A stretch of 64,000 nt of DNA from an uncultured Senegalimassilia sp. Lineage in GTDB: Bacteria; Actinomycetota; Coriobacteriia; Coriobacteriales; Eggerthellaceae. A program made the translations under genes and the position numbers. Location of the stretch: assembly GCF_934636665.1 (NCBI RefSeq), contig NZ_CAKUAT010000011.1:30991-94990 (forward strand). The letters run 5' to 3'. The notes below the pieces were generated by a model, which was given only the letters and a program-made list of their open reading frames with translations, had not been told where the DNA came from and did not search any database. Below are positions 14,017-23,408 of this stretch, one piece after another (within the stretch, counting starts at the first letter, position 1; each line of letters starts with the position of its first letter).

Positions 14017-17000
14017 TAGTACAAAAACGATCGCAGGCGCTCTTCGACGCTTTGGTCAAGCGCGCCGTCGAACGCCAAGTGCAAAAGCGGCGCCTGGCAA
14101 GGCACGCTCTTCAAGCGCAGCATGATGTCGACGTTCTCGTACATAGACGCCACCGCCACAACGCCGTCGGCCCTCTGACCCGCCTGCACTGCCTTCGCGT
14201 ACCGATACCGCGCGTTCGCGCCTGCGAACTGGCCCAGCACGTCGGTTGCAATCTGGCGAAGCTGCGAATGGTCCGACGCATAGGCGGACATATCACCCAA
14301 CGCGTCAGCCACTTGCTGCATCATGCCGGCAAGCCGCCCCAGCAACGCACGCCACTCGTCCTGCGGCAGCGTGCGCTGTTCCACGCCGAACAGCGGGTCG
14401 GTCTCAACCGCCGTGCTCACTTCCAGCGGCCCCGTTGCCAGCTGCGGCTGCGCCGCCGCGTGCTCATGCGAGCCGTCACAGCCGCCAAGCGCGTGAGCGC
14501 ATGCTGCTTCGCAACCGGCAGCAAGCGCCTGCACGTCCGAAAGCGTGAGCGCCTGATCACGGTCGGACTCAGGCTGAGACGCCGGCACGTCCGGCAAGCC
14601 CACCACCCTCGGTGCGCCGGTTTCGCCCAACATGGGCATGAGGCCGCCGACCACTTTGCCGTGCCTTGCCTCGTCGCAGCCGTCTTCCCAGACGAACAGC
14701 AAGTATTCGGCGAACGGGGCGCGCATCGCGCGGTAGCCTTCGCCCTCCAAGCGGGCGAACAAACCGCCCGTGAGCTCGTCGCCGACAACCAGCGGCCACT
14801 CGCCCACCAGCGCAAGGGTTTTGCGAGGCGCTACAGGCACATCCTGCCAGCTTTCCCGGGCAGCGCTCGCCGCCGTCAACACGTCTTCCAAGGTCAGATG
14901 CGGTTTTGCGAACGCTTCCTGCAGCGCGGGACGCGCAGCAGGCGCGGCCGCCCACACCACATCACCGGCAAGCACATGCACGAACAAGCCCTCGAGATCA
15001 GCCACATTGCACGGCAGCAGCTCCACATCGGGTGCCACAACACGCACGTCGCCATGCCCCTTCGCATCCAGTACGCTACGGATAACGCGGTCGAACTGCC
15101 CATCGGCTTCGCCGCCCTGCGACGACGGCAGCAACAACTGGCCAACGCGCCAGCCACCTTCCGCACTCGCGACTGCAGCCGCAGCGGCATCACGTTCGGC
15201 ATACGGCCCGTCAACAGCACCAGCACCTTCGCCGCATGCTTGCGCCCCGCCCTCAAGACGCGCAGCTGCGCCAACATCGACAGCAGCTGCCAAGCTCACG
15301 CCCAGCAAGCTGGCAAACGAGTAGTATTCCTTGCTGGTGCACTCTTTGCGCCCCAGCTCCAGCGTTGCCGGCGTGGGCGCCAGCTCGCGCACGGGAATGC
15401 CCTGGTCACGCAACCACTGCGCCGCAAGCGGACCATACGGTCCGAACGATGGCAAGCCCGCTAACTCGCCTTCGCGCAGCGGCTCGCACGCCGAGTTCAC
15501 CACGCGCCACGACGTAGGCGTGCCGCGCAAATCCGCCGCCTCGTAATGCTCGATAGCGTTCAAAAACGCCTCCACGCGCGTTTCCACGCCCACCTTCGAG
15601 TAATGCTCGTCCATCTCGATGTGCAGGTACGGCTTGCTCCCCATCTCCTCGGCGAACAGATGGCTGATCATGGTGTCGGGGCCGCAACCGTGGTTGGTCA
15701 GGTACACGGCGAACAGGCGCGGGTCGCGGCGAACGAGCTTCGCACCTGAAAGGATATGCTGGCCGAACGGCCACACCACGCCAGGATAATCCGCGGATAT
15801 GCCCAGGTCATGCGCATGCAGGTGACTTACGGTGATAACTTTCCAGCCTCGATCGAGCAGCATGTCGGGTATACCCATGTTCAGCGCCGGGTCCACGATG
15901 CCGTAGTTGCGCGTGATCAGCACGATAACGCGCTCTCCTGGTTTCAGACCGGCCAGCAGCTGGTCGCCCAGCTCCTCGGTTTTGCGCGTGAACTCCGTGA
16001 CGGCGAACCCGCCGGCCAGCATGGCGCGCGCCGTTTCCTGCGGCGTGCGGCCAAGTTGCGCTCCGACCTGCAGCATGACCTCCGCCATGGCACCCTGTCC
16101 GAAATCAAGGTTCATCAGGGGATTCAACAGCGTGATGCCGTGGCCTTCGTAGTCCAGTTCGGACGCCACGATGGCCGGGATGGACTGCATATACGTGCAC
16201 GCGTAGTTGTGCGGCACCGTCGACTTCAGATGGCGAATGGTGTGCACGCTGGGCATGAACACGTAGTCGACGTCCATATCAAGCAGCTGCGCCATGTGAC
16301 CGTGCACCAGCTTCACGGGGTAGCATGTCTCGCCTTGTGCGCTTGCTTGCGCAAGGCGTACCGTCTCCTCATCGGATGCGTCGGTCAGCACCACATTGAA
16401 GCCGAGCTGCTTGAAGAAAGCATTAGCCATGGGAAACAGCTTGTGCAACATCAAGCAGCGAGGGATACCCACCGTTTTCTTCGCCGGGTCGCGCGTGGGG
16501 TCGTAGCCTTCGAGGAACATCTCGTCGACTTTATGGAAGAACGCGCGGTTTGCGGCAATTTCGGCCGGGTCGATGTGGCGGGTTTCGTGCGAGGCGCCCG
16601 AAAGGTCCCAGCCCTTGAAGTTAGAGCGTACGTTTGCCTGTCGGGGGGCATGCTGGTTCGACATCGCGCCTGTGTCCAGCTCTTCACCTTGCTCATCAGC
16701 GCTTTCACCGTTTTGCACCGGTTCTAGCACGCCTTGGGACTCCGCAGCCAGCAGCGCTGCACCCACGGCACCCGAAACGGCGAACCACGGGCTGACCGTA
16801 AGGCTCTCGCCCGCATACGCGCGGAAGGCCGCCACGATGGCGGGGTTGTAGGCAACGCCGCCCTGCAGCACGATGCGCTGCCCCACTGGTTTGGCGTTCA
16901 CCACTTTGTGCAGGTAGTTGCGCACCACCGACAGGCACAGGCCGGCAGCAACCTCGGACTTGGTCGCGCCTTTCGCCAAAGCGGCATTGATAGCGGTTTC

Positions 17001-18596
17001 CATAAACACCGTGCAACGTTCGCCCAGTTCAACGGGATGTTCCGCCGAAAGCGCCAGCGAGCCGTAATCGGGAAGCGCAATGCCCAGGCGCGCCGCTTGC
17101 TCTTCCACGAAACTACCCGTGCCCGCCGCGCACACCTTGTTCATTTGGAAATCGGCCACCTGGCCAGCAACCAGGCTGATGTACTTAGAATCCTGCCCGC
17201 CGATTTCGAACACGGTGTCCACTTGCGAGTCAGCCGCAGCGGCAGCGCGCGCTTGTGCGGTAATCTCGTCGCGTACGGCATCGGCTCCGATGAGCTTGCC
17301 GATCATGGTGCGCCCGCTGCCCGTCACACCCGCGGCCACTACACAGGCGCGATCGCCCACGCGCTGCGCCAACGAGGCAAGCCCGTCGCGCACGGCCTGC
17401 TTGGGGTTGCCGCGCGTGCGCAGGTACTGCGCGTCCAGCAGCACGCCGTCAGTGCTGGCAAGCACAAGGTTTGTGCTGGTAGACCCCACGTCCACGCCCA
17501 GCGCCACTGGCACGGGAGCACCTTGTTCCAGCGCATCCACCACCGCCGAGCGCGGCACCGCGCCACCTTCGCGGGCGGGCGAACCCTGCGGGTTCCACGG
17601 GCTAGGAGCCAACGCAAAACCGCAGTTAGGCACGCAATCAACCTGCGGCAGCTGAGGCAGTCGCGGCAGGTCGTCGGCCTGCGCAGCCTGCGTTCCTTCA
17701 AGCGCAGAGCGCAAGGAGGCAAGCGACGCAAGCCCCGCGGACGCGTCGCTTGCCGCGCCCGCAGCAATGCGTTCGCCATCGCGCCCGCCCGCGCCTTCCG
17801 CCGCCGCCAGCGCCGCGCCCACCGCTTGCGCGCACACAAGCTTCTCGTCCGCGAGCAATTCGCCTTCCGCCAGGTCAAACACCTCGCGCACCGCACGAAC
17901 CACTCCAGCGTTCTCCAGCACGCCGCCAGCCAGCGCCACCGGCTTTTCAACCGGCAGATTACGCACAATAGTGGCCTTGAACGCTTTCACCGTCGCATGG
18001 CACAAGCCTTGCAAGATATCCTCAACAGGCACGCCCTCCTGCTGGCGGTGAATGATGTCGGTTTTGGCGAACACGCTGCAACGGCCTGACAAACGCGGCA
18101 CACTTTGCGCACGTGCAACCAGATCAGAGTAGCTTTCCAGCGGCAACCCCAAACGCTGCATCTGATCCTCGAAAAAGCTGCCCGTACCCGCCGCGCAGCT
18201 TTCGTTCATAGCGAATTCCGGCGCCGAACCATGGGCAAAACCCGTAGCAAACACGCCCGACTGCGCGCCCATCCCAATCACGCTCGCCGCCTGAGGCGCA
18301 AGCGCCCGCACGCCTTTGACCAGGGCCGGAACCTCTTCCAGCACACGCAAACCCGGAACCAGCGCACGCAGCATGTCCGCGCCGCTGCCCGTAGCGACCA
18401 CACCGCCGCACGCCTGAGCGGACAGCGACAGGGATCGGTCGGCGCTCCCGTCGGCCAGCTCGGCCAGCATCGCGCGCAAACACGGCAACGGCGAGCCTTT
18501 GTGCGCACGCCGAATCACGCGCAGCACGGTGCCACCCGCGTCAACCGCCGCCACTTTCACCGACGAGGCACCGATATCGATTCCCATGTAATACAC
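14010..18596 (-). CDS. Giant fused 2-hydroxyacyl-CoA dehydratase activase (two ASKHA domains + DUF2229 + dehydratase-like C-terminus)
   Basis: 1528-aa protein. Domain 1 (about 1-270) is a BadF/BadG/HgdC-type ATPase: GIDIGASSVKVAAVD, then CAAGTGSFFEDQ near residue 135. Domain 2 (about 365-640) repeats it: GVDVGSTSTN, CAAGTGSFVEEQ near 487, QGGVAYNPA. From about 705 to 930 a DUF2229 domain follows (GIPRCLMLHKLFPM, GETCYPVKLVHGH). The rest resembles HgdB-type dehydratase folds. HgdC activases use ATP to drive a low-potential electron into a dehydratase or benzoyl-CoA reductase; each homodimer bridges one [4Fe-4S] cluster through the Cys of the CAAGTG-like motif. Here two modules in one chain could form that bridge internally. 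The start is the GTG at 18596: AAGGAG lies 6 bases upstream, whereas the longer TTG start would contain it. The physiological substrate is unknown. Confidence 0.85.
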   Translation of the reverse strand: MYYMGIDIGASSVKVAAVDAGGTVLRVIRRAHKGSPLPCLRAMLAELADGSADRSLSLSAQACGGVVATGSGADMLRALVPGLRVLEEVPALVKGVRALAPQAASVIGMGAQSGVFATGFAHGSAPEFAMNESCAAGTGSFFEDQMQRLGLPLESYSDLVARAQSVPRLSGRCSVFAKTDIIHRQQEGVPVEDILQGLCHATVKAFKATIVRNLPVEKPVALAGGVLENAGVVRAVREVFDLAEGELLADEKLVCAQAVGAALAAAEGAGGRDGERIAAGAASDASAGLASLASLRSALEGTQAAQADDLPRLPQLPQVDCVPNCGFALAPSPWNPQGSPAREGGAVPRSAVVDALEQGAPVPVALGVDVGSTSTNLVLASTDGVLLDAQYLRTRGNPKQAVRDGLASLAQRVGDRACVVAAGVTGSGRTMIGKLIGADAVRDEITAQARAAAAADSQVDTVFEIGGQDSKYISLVAGQVADFQMNKVCAAGTGSFVEEQAARLGIALPDYGSLALSAEHPVELGERCTVFMETAINAALAKGATKSEVAAGLCLSVVRNYLHKVVNAKPVGQRIVLQGGVAYNPAIVAAFRAYAGESLTVSPWFAVSGAVGAALLAAESQGVLEPVQNGESADEQGEELDTGAMSNQHAPRQANVRSNFKGWDLSGASHETRHIDPAEIAANRAFFHKVDEMFLEGYDPTRDPAKKTVGIPRCLMLHKLFPMANAFFKQLGFNVVLTDASDEETVRLAQASAQGETCYPVKLVHGHMAQLLDMDVDYVFMPSVHTIRHLKSTVPHNYACTYMQSIPAIVASELDYEGHGITLLNPLMNLDFGQGAMAEVMLQVGAQLGRTPQETARAMLAGGFAVTEFTRKTEELGDQLLAGLKPGERVIVLITRNYGIVDPALNMGIPDMLLDRGWKVITVSHLHAHDLGISADYPGVVWPFGQHILSGAKLVRRDPRLFAVYLTNHGCGPDTMISHLFAEEMGSKPYLHIEMDEHYSKVGVETRVEAFLNAIEHYEAADLRGTPTSWRVVNSACEPLREGELAGLPSFGPYGPLAAQWLRDQGIPVRELAPTPATLELGRKECTSKEYYSFASLLGVSLAAAVDVGAAARLEGGAQACGEGAGAVDGPYAERDAAAAAVASAEGGWRVGQLLLPSSQGGEADGQFDRVIRSVLDAKGHGDVRVVAPDVELLPCNVADLEGLFVHVLAGDVVWAAAPAARPALQEAFAKPHLTLEDVLTAASAARESWQDVPVAPRKTLALVGEWPLVVGDELTGGLFARLEGEGYRAMRAPFAEYLLFVWEDGCDEARHGKVVGGLMPMLGETGAPRVVGLPDVPASQPESDRDQALTLSDVQALAAGCEAACAHALGGCDGSHEHAAAQPQLATGPLEVSTAVETDPLFGVEQRTLPQDEWRALLGRLAGMMQQVADALGDMSAYASDHSQLRQIATDVLGQFAGANARYRYAKAVQAGQRADGVVAVASMYENVDIMLRLKSVPCQAPLLHLAFDGALDQSVEERLRSFLYYV

Positions 18597-18640
18597 GCTC
18601 TGCTCCTTCAAGCTACTCTCGTCTATCTCGCGCGCAAAAC

Positions 18641-18838
18641 CTACGCGCCGGCCTTGTATGCCTCGAACTCGCCCAAAAACTCGTCGCGATCAAGGCTGCG
18701 CACCTGGCACACGTCCTCGAACGTGACCAAGTCGACGATGGGGTTGTCCAGCGAGAAGGGGAAACCCTTCGACTGCAGGAAAGCTTCGAGTTTCGGCTCG
18801 TCCGCGCACAGCTGGCGCATGGTCTTGGTTGTATCCAT
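18641..18838 (-). CDS. Small protein, possibly DUF1858-like, upstream of the activase
   Basis: 65-aa protein (MDTTKTMRQLCADEPKL...). The TKTMRQLCADEPKLEAFLQS opening, followed by a conserved-looking Gly-Phe and helices, resembles DUF1858/ScdA-N-type small helical domains. Those often accompany Fe-S or redox enzymes. The match is by eye and weak. The start is the ATG at 18838, with AAAGGA upstream. It is 44 bases from the activase start, so they are probably co-transcribed. Confidence 0.6.
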   Translation of the reverse strand: MDTTKTMRQLCADEPKLEAFLQSKGFPFSLDNPIVDLVTFEDVCQVRSLDRDEFLGEFEAYKAGA

Positions 18839-18994
18839 ATGCAAATCCTTTCAGAGGGTCGATAACGTTTCTGGGCGGCTCGGAACATGATCGGCCTCGC
18901 GAAACTGCCGCCCCATCAGGTCTGCGCCCGCAAGTGCCCCGCGATGCGGGCGCGCCGTCGGCTCGCCCGCCGCGGACGGCTTACCTAGCTTTCG

Positions 18995-19747
18995 TCACAC
19001 CGCCGCCTGCGGCCACGCAAACCCCGCCGCAGCGTCCGCACCACCGTCTTGCGCATCGGCCAGGTTGATGCGATCGGCACCCAACAGGCGCGCGTCGTCT
19101 TCGCCGTGTGTTGCCACCAACAGCGTGCGCCCGGCGCGATGGCGCAGCACGAACGCGATGACCTTTTCCTTTGTGGCCTGGTCAAGACCGGTAAACGGCT
19201 CATCAAGCACAATGAGGTCGCTCGGGAACGCAACGGCACGCGCTAGCGACACACGCCGGCGCATGCCACCGGACAGCTCCATGGCTGGCTGCCCCAGGCA
19301 ATCCGTCGGCAAGATCTCTGCCAGCAGCGCGGCGACATCGGGCCGCCTTGTATCGGGCGGCAGCACCTGCGCCACGTTCTCCACCGGCGTCAAGGTTTCG
19401 CACAAGCGGTCTTCTTGGAACATCATGCTGATGCGACCAGGGGAAATGCCGCGAATCTCTCCGGAGTCGGCGTGTTCGAGGCCCAACAGCACCCGGAACA
19501 GCGTGGTCTTGCCGCTGCCCGACGGCGCCATCAGGCAGCGCACGCCGCCGCCCGGCAACGTGAACGTGACGCGCCGCAGCACCTCGTTGGCACCGTACGC
19601 CTTGCACACGTGGCGAAACTCCACGTCCGACAACGCGCCGCCAGAGGCCAGCGAGTCGGCCGCGCCGAATAACGCCGCACCTGCGAACGCGCCTTCACCC
19701 ACGGCCACGCCAGAGCCCGCCGCCCTCTTCTTCCCGAATAGCCCCAC
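18995..19747 (-). CDS. ABC transporter ATP-binding protein, NitT/TauT (SsuB-like) type
   Basis: 250-aa ATPase with Walker A APSGSGKTT, Q-loop MMFQEDRL, signature LSGGMRRR, Walker B LIVLDEPF and the H-loop LVATHGED. These are typical of SsuB/TauB ATPases that energise uptake of sulfonates, nitrate, thiamine precursors and similar small molecules. About 45 Gly/Ala-rich residues precede the domain and may be a linker or over-extension. I take the GTG at 19747, just after the permease stop, but the start is uncertain. It is the third gene of a substrate-binding protein/permease/ATPase operon. The 160-base gap to the small protein below could separate or join the two units. Confidence 0.88.
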   Translation of the reverse strand: MGLFGKKRAAGSGVAVGEGAFAGAALFGAADSLASGGALSDVEFRHVCKAYGANEVLRRVTFTLPGGGVRCLMAPSGSGKTTLFRVLLGLEHADSGEIRGISPGRISMMFQEDRLCETLTPVENVAQVLPPDTRRPDVAALLAEILPTDCLGQPAMELSGGMRRRVSLARAVAFPSDLIVLDEPFTGLDQATKEKVIAFVLRHRAGRTLLVATHGEDDARLLGADRINLADAQDGGADAAAGFAWPQAAV

Positions 19748-19748
19748 G

Positions 19749-20903
19749 TCACTCGCCTCGTTTCCCGATGAATCCGCCAAGCGGACGGTTCGCGCGCTTG
19801 AGCAGCGCCATGAACGCCTTCTCGAACAACACCGATGCCACCATCACCACCACGGTCCATGCCAGCAAATCGGGCGTGTCCAAAAACGTGCGCGCCGTAG
19901 CCATTTCTTTGCCGATAGAGGGTTTGGGCGTGGCCAGAACCTCGGCCATGATGCCGCTTTTCCACGTCATGCCCAGCGAAATCTTGGTGCTGGACAGCAG
20001 AAACGGCATGAACGCCGGGCGATACACGTACAGAAACGTGCGCCACTTCGACAGCCCGTATACGCGCGCCATCTCCAGCATCTGCTTGTCCACGCTTTCG
20101 AAGCCGGTGACCATGTTCGTGTAGATGAGCGGCAGCACGATGAAGAACGCCAGGAACACGGTGAGCGCCTGGTTGCCTACCCAGATGAGCAGCAAGATGA
20201 TGAACGACGCCACGGGGATGGTGCGTAGCAGGCTGATGATGGGGTCGATGAAGTCGCGAAACAGACGCACGCGGCACGCCACCAGCGCCAGCAGGAAGCC
20301 CACCGCAAACGACAGTAAAAAGCCCAGCGCGATGCGCCCGAAGCTAGCGCCGACGATCATCCAGAAGTTCGGCATGACCACCTGGTCGGCCAGCGCCTGA
20401 GCCGTGCGGATAGGCCCGGCAAGCACAAGGCGGTTGTCGACCACGTGGTCCAGCAGCTCCCATACCACCAGCCAAAACGCAATGATGATCGCCTTGCGGG
20501 CGAACTGCTTGCGCGCGCTGGTCTTGCTGGCGGCGGCGCGGCGCTCGGCTGCAGCACGTTCGGCGTCCAAAATACGCTGCGCCTCGTCCTCGGCCATGAG
20601 CCCTTGCGCCGACATCACGCGCACCACCTGGCTTTTCGCCACGCCCATGCTGGTGAGCATGCTCATGATCTCCTCACAAGTGACGCCTTTAGCGGTGGCC
20701 GTCTGCATCATGAAGCCCATCTGCGCGTCGGCCATGCCGTTTTGCCGCACCATTTGCGCCATCATGGCAACCTTTTCTTCAGGCATGCCCACCTTCGCGG
20801 CAATGGCGGCGAACTGCATACGAGGCAGCTCGTCGGGCGCATCGGTGGCGACGGCGCCACGCGCGCCCATACCGCCCACCAGGCCTTTCAACTTTTCGAA
20901 CAT
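19749..20903 (-). CDS. ABC transporter permease, NitT/TauT type, with N-terminal extension
   Basis: 384-aa permease. Residues about 135-384 hold the usual helices of the SsuC/TauC class, with the EAA-loop region ARVYGLSKWRTFLYVYRPAFMPFLLSS that contacts the ATPase. The first 130 residues are soluble and are not part of the normal family: a Met- and Ala-rich helical stretch (MPEEKVAMMAQMVRQNGMA, then repeats of helix-turn-helix-like 25-mers, then AERAAAERRAAASK). Typical family members are about 250 aa, so the protein carries an extra cytosolic domain. The ATG at 20903 has AAAGGGAAC upstream. It lies between the lipoprotein and ATPase genes. Confidence 0.88.
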   Translation of the reverse strand: MFEKLKGLVGGMGARGAVATDAPDELPRMQFAAIAAKVGMPEEKVAMMAQMVRQNGMADAQMGFMMQTATAKGVTCEEIMSMLTSMGVAKSQVVRVMSAQGLMAEDEAQRILDAERAAAERRAAASKTSARKQFARKAIIIAFWLVVWELLDHVVDNRLVLAGPIRTAQALADQVVMPNFWMIVGASFGRIALGFLLSFAVGFLLALVACRVRLFRDFIDPIISLLRTIPVASFIILLLIWVGNQALTVFLAFFIVLPLIYTNMVTGFESVDKQMLEMARVYGLSKWRTFLYVYRPAFMPFLLSSTKISLGMTWKSGIMAEVLATPKPSIGKEMATARTFLDTPDLLAWTVVVMVASVLFEKAFMALLKRANRPLGGFIGKRGE

Positions 20904-20917
20904 GGTTCCCTTTTCCG

Positions 20918-22159
20918 CTACTTGCCGCCAAGCGCTTCAACGGCGGCCTGCGCGTCGGCCGCGCTAGCGGTCACGCCGCCGTTGCCGGTGCCGGCGCTGC
21001 TTTCATGCTTCGTGGCCTGCTCCAAGCCCGCCTGCAGGAAGCGCTCGTCCAGCTGACCTTCAGGCGGCAGGTAATAAAAGTCCTCACCGGGCATCTTGCC
21101 GCCGATAGAATCGGGATTCGCCAGATACAACTCGTGCAAAAAGCCCGACAGCGCCGTGCGCATATCCTCGCCCGTCAGGTTCACCATGGAAATGTAGGGC
21201 ATGGCGTCAAGCGCCACGGAGTTGTTCAAGAACGTGCCCAGCTCCTCTTGCAGCGCGGCGGCGTCGCCCATGTTCTCAAGCGTCCAGCTCACGGACTGGC
21301 CCGCCATGTTCAGATACTCGACGACGGCCTGCTCATGCTCTTCCAGGAACTGTTTGTTCACAATGGTTGTGGTGGTGACGGCCTGACTGCCCGTGTCGGC
21401 GAAGGCGCGGTCCCACTCAACCGTCAGGTCGATGGGAATATACAGCGGGTTGACCAGGATCTTCGCCAGCGAAACGAACGGCTGGGGCAAAATAGCCACG
21501 CAGTTTTCCTGCTGCTGCATCATGTTGAGCACCTCAAGCGGGCTGGATTTGAACTCCAGGTTGAACGTGCCCTCGAGGCCGTTTTTCGCCAACAGCGCCT
21601 CAATGGTGTACTCCGGCGTGCCACCCTCGCCGTAGCTGTATACGGTGCGGCAGCGCAGGTCGTCGAGCGTGGACACCGATTCGTCGTTGGTCATGACGTA
21701 CAACACGCCCAGGTTGTTCACGCTGATGACCTCGTAGCGGTTTTTCAGCTCGGCGTTGTTGTACAAGATGGGTCCGATGTTGCTGGGAAGCGTGCAAATG
21801 TCGTAGTCGCCCTTATTGAACAGGGCAGACAGGCCCACGTAGTCCACGCCGTTGGGCTCGAACGTGAAGTTGTTGAACGTCTTGCCCACTTGAGCAGCCA
21901 CGATGAACTGCGACAAGCCCATAGACGGCGGTCCCATGATAAGCCCCACGCGCACGTCGCACGCATCGGCGCTGCCCATAAGCTCGCGCGCTTCGGTGTA
22001 CGTGGAGAACGTAACGCCATCGTTTGCATCGCTGCCGCCCGCAGCTACGCCGCCCTTCGCGCCTTCGCCCGACGAGCATCCGCCCAGTCCCAACGCCGAA
22101 AGCGCCGCCACGCCCGCAAGCGCCGTGAAGCTGCGCCGCGTCATCAAGAAGTTAGCCAT
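20918..22159 (-). CDS. ABC transporter substrate-binding lipoprotein, NitT/TauT type
   Basis: 413-aa lipoprotein. It has a signal peptide with TRRSFTALAG, then a lipobox ending LGLGGC, then a periplasmic-binding fold of the NMT1/SsuA type. Recognisable stretches are VRVGLIMGPPSMG, the mid-domain GLSALFNKGDYDICTLPSN, and LRCRTVYSYGEGGTPEYTIEALL. The RR in the signal makes Tat export possible. It starts the operon (binding protein, permease, ATPase). The ligand is unknown; the family includes sulfonates, aromatic acids and pyrimidine precursors. I start at the ATG at 22159 (GGCGG upstream); 20 further in-frame residues upstream are not signal-like. Confidence 0.87.
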   Translation of the reverse strand: MANFLMTRRSFTALAGVAALSALGLGGCSSGEGAKGGVAAGGSDANDGVTFSTYTEARELMGSADACDVRVGLIMGPPSMGLSQFIVAAQVGKTFNNFTFEPNGVDYVGLSALFNKGDYDICTLPSNIGPILYNNAELKNRYEVISVNNLGVLYVMTNDESVSTLDDLRCRTVYSYGEGGTPEYTIEALLAKNGLEGTFNLEFKSSPLEVLNMMQQQENCVAILPQPFVSLAKILVNPLYIPIDLTVEWDRAFADTGSQAVTTTTIVNKQFLEEHEQAVVEYLNMAGQSVSWTLENMGDAAALQEELGTFLNNSVALDAMPYISMVNLTGEDMRTALSGFLHELYLANPDSIGGKMPGEDFYYLPPEGQLDERFLQAGLEQATKHESSAGTGNGGVTASAADAQAAVEALGGK

Positions 22160-22234
22160 ATATGTCCGCCTTTCACACGGAAAGGCTTTGACGGAAGCAA
22201 CACGTAGTAAGCCAGCCAATGTATGCGCCCGGAT

Positions 22235-22264
22235 TAATTACCGCTAATCATAATGCCCTGTCAA
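22235..22264 (-). promoter_or_regulatory. Candidate promoter of the ABC transporter operon
   Basis: Minus-strand TTGACA (22264-22259), an 18-base spacer and a weak -10 TAATTA (22240-22235), about 80 bases before the lipoprotein gene. The 22160-22524 gap is AT-rich and has no gene; it also holds a small hairpin GCGGCT...AGCCGC at 22492-22511. Confidence 0.4.
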
Positions 22265-22524
22265 AGCCGCTTTTATACACGGCTAACAAGTTTAGTTAAA
22301 CGAGGCGAATTTGTCAGTGACCTATGTTACCTATAGACAACTTCACGAAAAGTTTGCAAAGGGAAATTCACGAATCAGAGCTGCTTAGTTAAGTACTCCC
22401 TGATAAGGTAGCTCAAACGCCACCACCCCACGGCCACACTCGCCGATAACGTCTGCATCTATAAATCGACGGCGATATTGCGATATCTGCTGCGGCTTTT
22501 TGCCGAGCCGCACAATCCTTGCGC

Positions 22525-22971
22525 CTATGCCGTTGCCTGAGCTTTTGCAGGGCGGCCGGCCTTTGGCTTTTCGGCAAGGCGAGCCTCTATGCTATCGAGC
22601 GTCACCCAAACAGTGCCACCATCCCTAAAAGCTTCCAGCTGATTTGCCTTGACCATCTGCGAAACACGGCCCTTGGTAACGCCGAGCATTTCAGCCGCAC
22701 GCGACGCGTTAACTTTGCGAACAGTGTCTTTGTCGGCATTGACCGCGACAATAACGGCCTTACCGCCATTTTTCGGCTGGTTGCCAAACGTCTGCTTCGG
22801 AAAAGGCTCATCGTGGATTGCCCGATATTCACACTCAACCTGCAACCATTCTGCAGCCATTTCGCACGCATTGGCAAACGTGGCACCCTGCGTGCCACCA
22901 TCGAAGTCATACGGCAAGGCCACGAACAAACCGGCTTCTTCAAAAATCTCGAACTCATATACATGCAGCAT
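22525..22971 (-). CDS. hicB: HicB-type antitoxin
   Basis: 148-aa antitoxin. The N-terminal half is the partly degraded RNase H-like HicB fold (YEFEIFEEAGLFVALPYDFDG, then CEMAAEWLQVECEYRA). The C-terminal half is a DNA-binding helix-turn-helix (NASRAAEMLGVTKGRVSQMVK) with a basic tail. It neutralises HicA and represses the operon. The ATG at 22971 follows AGAGAGG and is 21 bases after the hicA stop, in the usual hicA-hicB order. Confidence 0.85.
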   Translation of the reverse strand: MLHVYEFEIFEEAGLFVALPYDFDGGTQGATFANACEMAAEWLQVECEYRAIHDEPFPKQTFGNQPKNGGKAVIVAVNADKDTVRKVNASRAAEMLGVTKGRVSQMVKANQLEAFRDGGTVWVTLDSIEARLAEKPKAGRPAKAQATA

Positions 22972-22992
22972 GTTCGACCTCTCTTTCACGCA

Positions 22993-23166
22993 TCACTTCA
23001 AACCCGCTTGTTTTCGTATAGCGTCCGCCAAACGCTCGCCAATCTCCCTATGACGAGGAACCTCTGTACGATGGCCCGGCTTTGTGAACACCTCGTGGTT
23101 TGCGCCGCCTTTGCTCACAAACCCTGCGGCAAGCAATTCCCTCACCAAATCACGTCGCTTCACCAT
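22993..23166 (-). CDS. hicA: HicA-type mRNA interferase toxin
   Basis: 57-aa protein read on the minus strand from ATG at 23166 to TGA at 22993. It begins MVKRRDLVRELLAAGFV and continues with KGGANHEVF, TEVPRHREIG and IRKQAGLK. This is the HicA dsRNA-binding-like fold, with the catalytic His in the G-x-N-H position where the family has GSHH. HicA cleaves mRNA in a translation-independent way and is held inactive by HicB. A ribosome site AAAGGAG precedes the start. Together with the adjacent hicB this is a complete type II toxin-antitoxin module. Its AT content is well above its neighbours', which suggests acquisition by transfer. Confidence 0.87.
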   Translation of the reverse strand: MVKRRDLVRELLAAGFVSKGGANHEVFTKPGHRTEVPRHREIGERLADAIRKQAGLK

Positions 23167-23229
23167 CTCTGCTCCTTTATCATAAACTTTTATTTATATT
23201 ATTACAAGCATCCTTTGCCTCTGAATTTA

Positions 23230-23279
23230 CTAGAACATATGTTTGTTTTAATCATACCGAAAACAAACATATGTTCTAG
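23230..23279. promoter_or_regulatory. 20-bp perfect inverted repeat upstream of hicAB (candidate operator)
   Basis: CTAGAACATATGTTTGTTTT and its exact reverse complement are separated by 10 bases, in an AT-rich stretch 64 bases upstream of the hicA start. It contains a nested CATATG core in each arm. A HicB-type regulator binding here would autoregulate the module. A terminator function is less likely because no gene ends directly before it. Confidence 0.65.
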
Positions 23280-23408
23280 TCTTGACTTACACGAAAGGCG
23301 AAAAACACGGAGGGGCCCACAGCGCATGCCTGGCCACGAGCCCCCATTAGCGACTCAAAACGTTACGAAGCCGGTGGCTCACTCCGGCCGTCCCCCCAAA
23401 ACGCGAAA

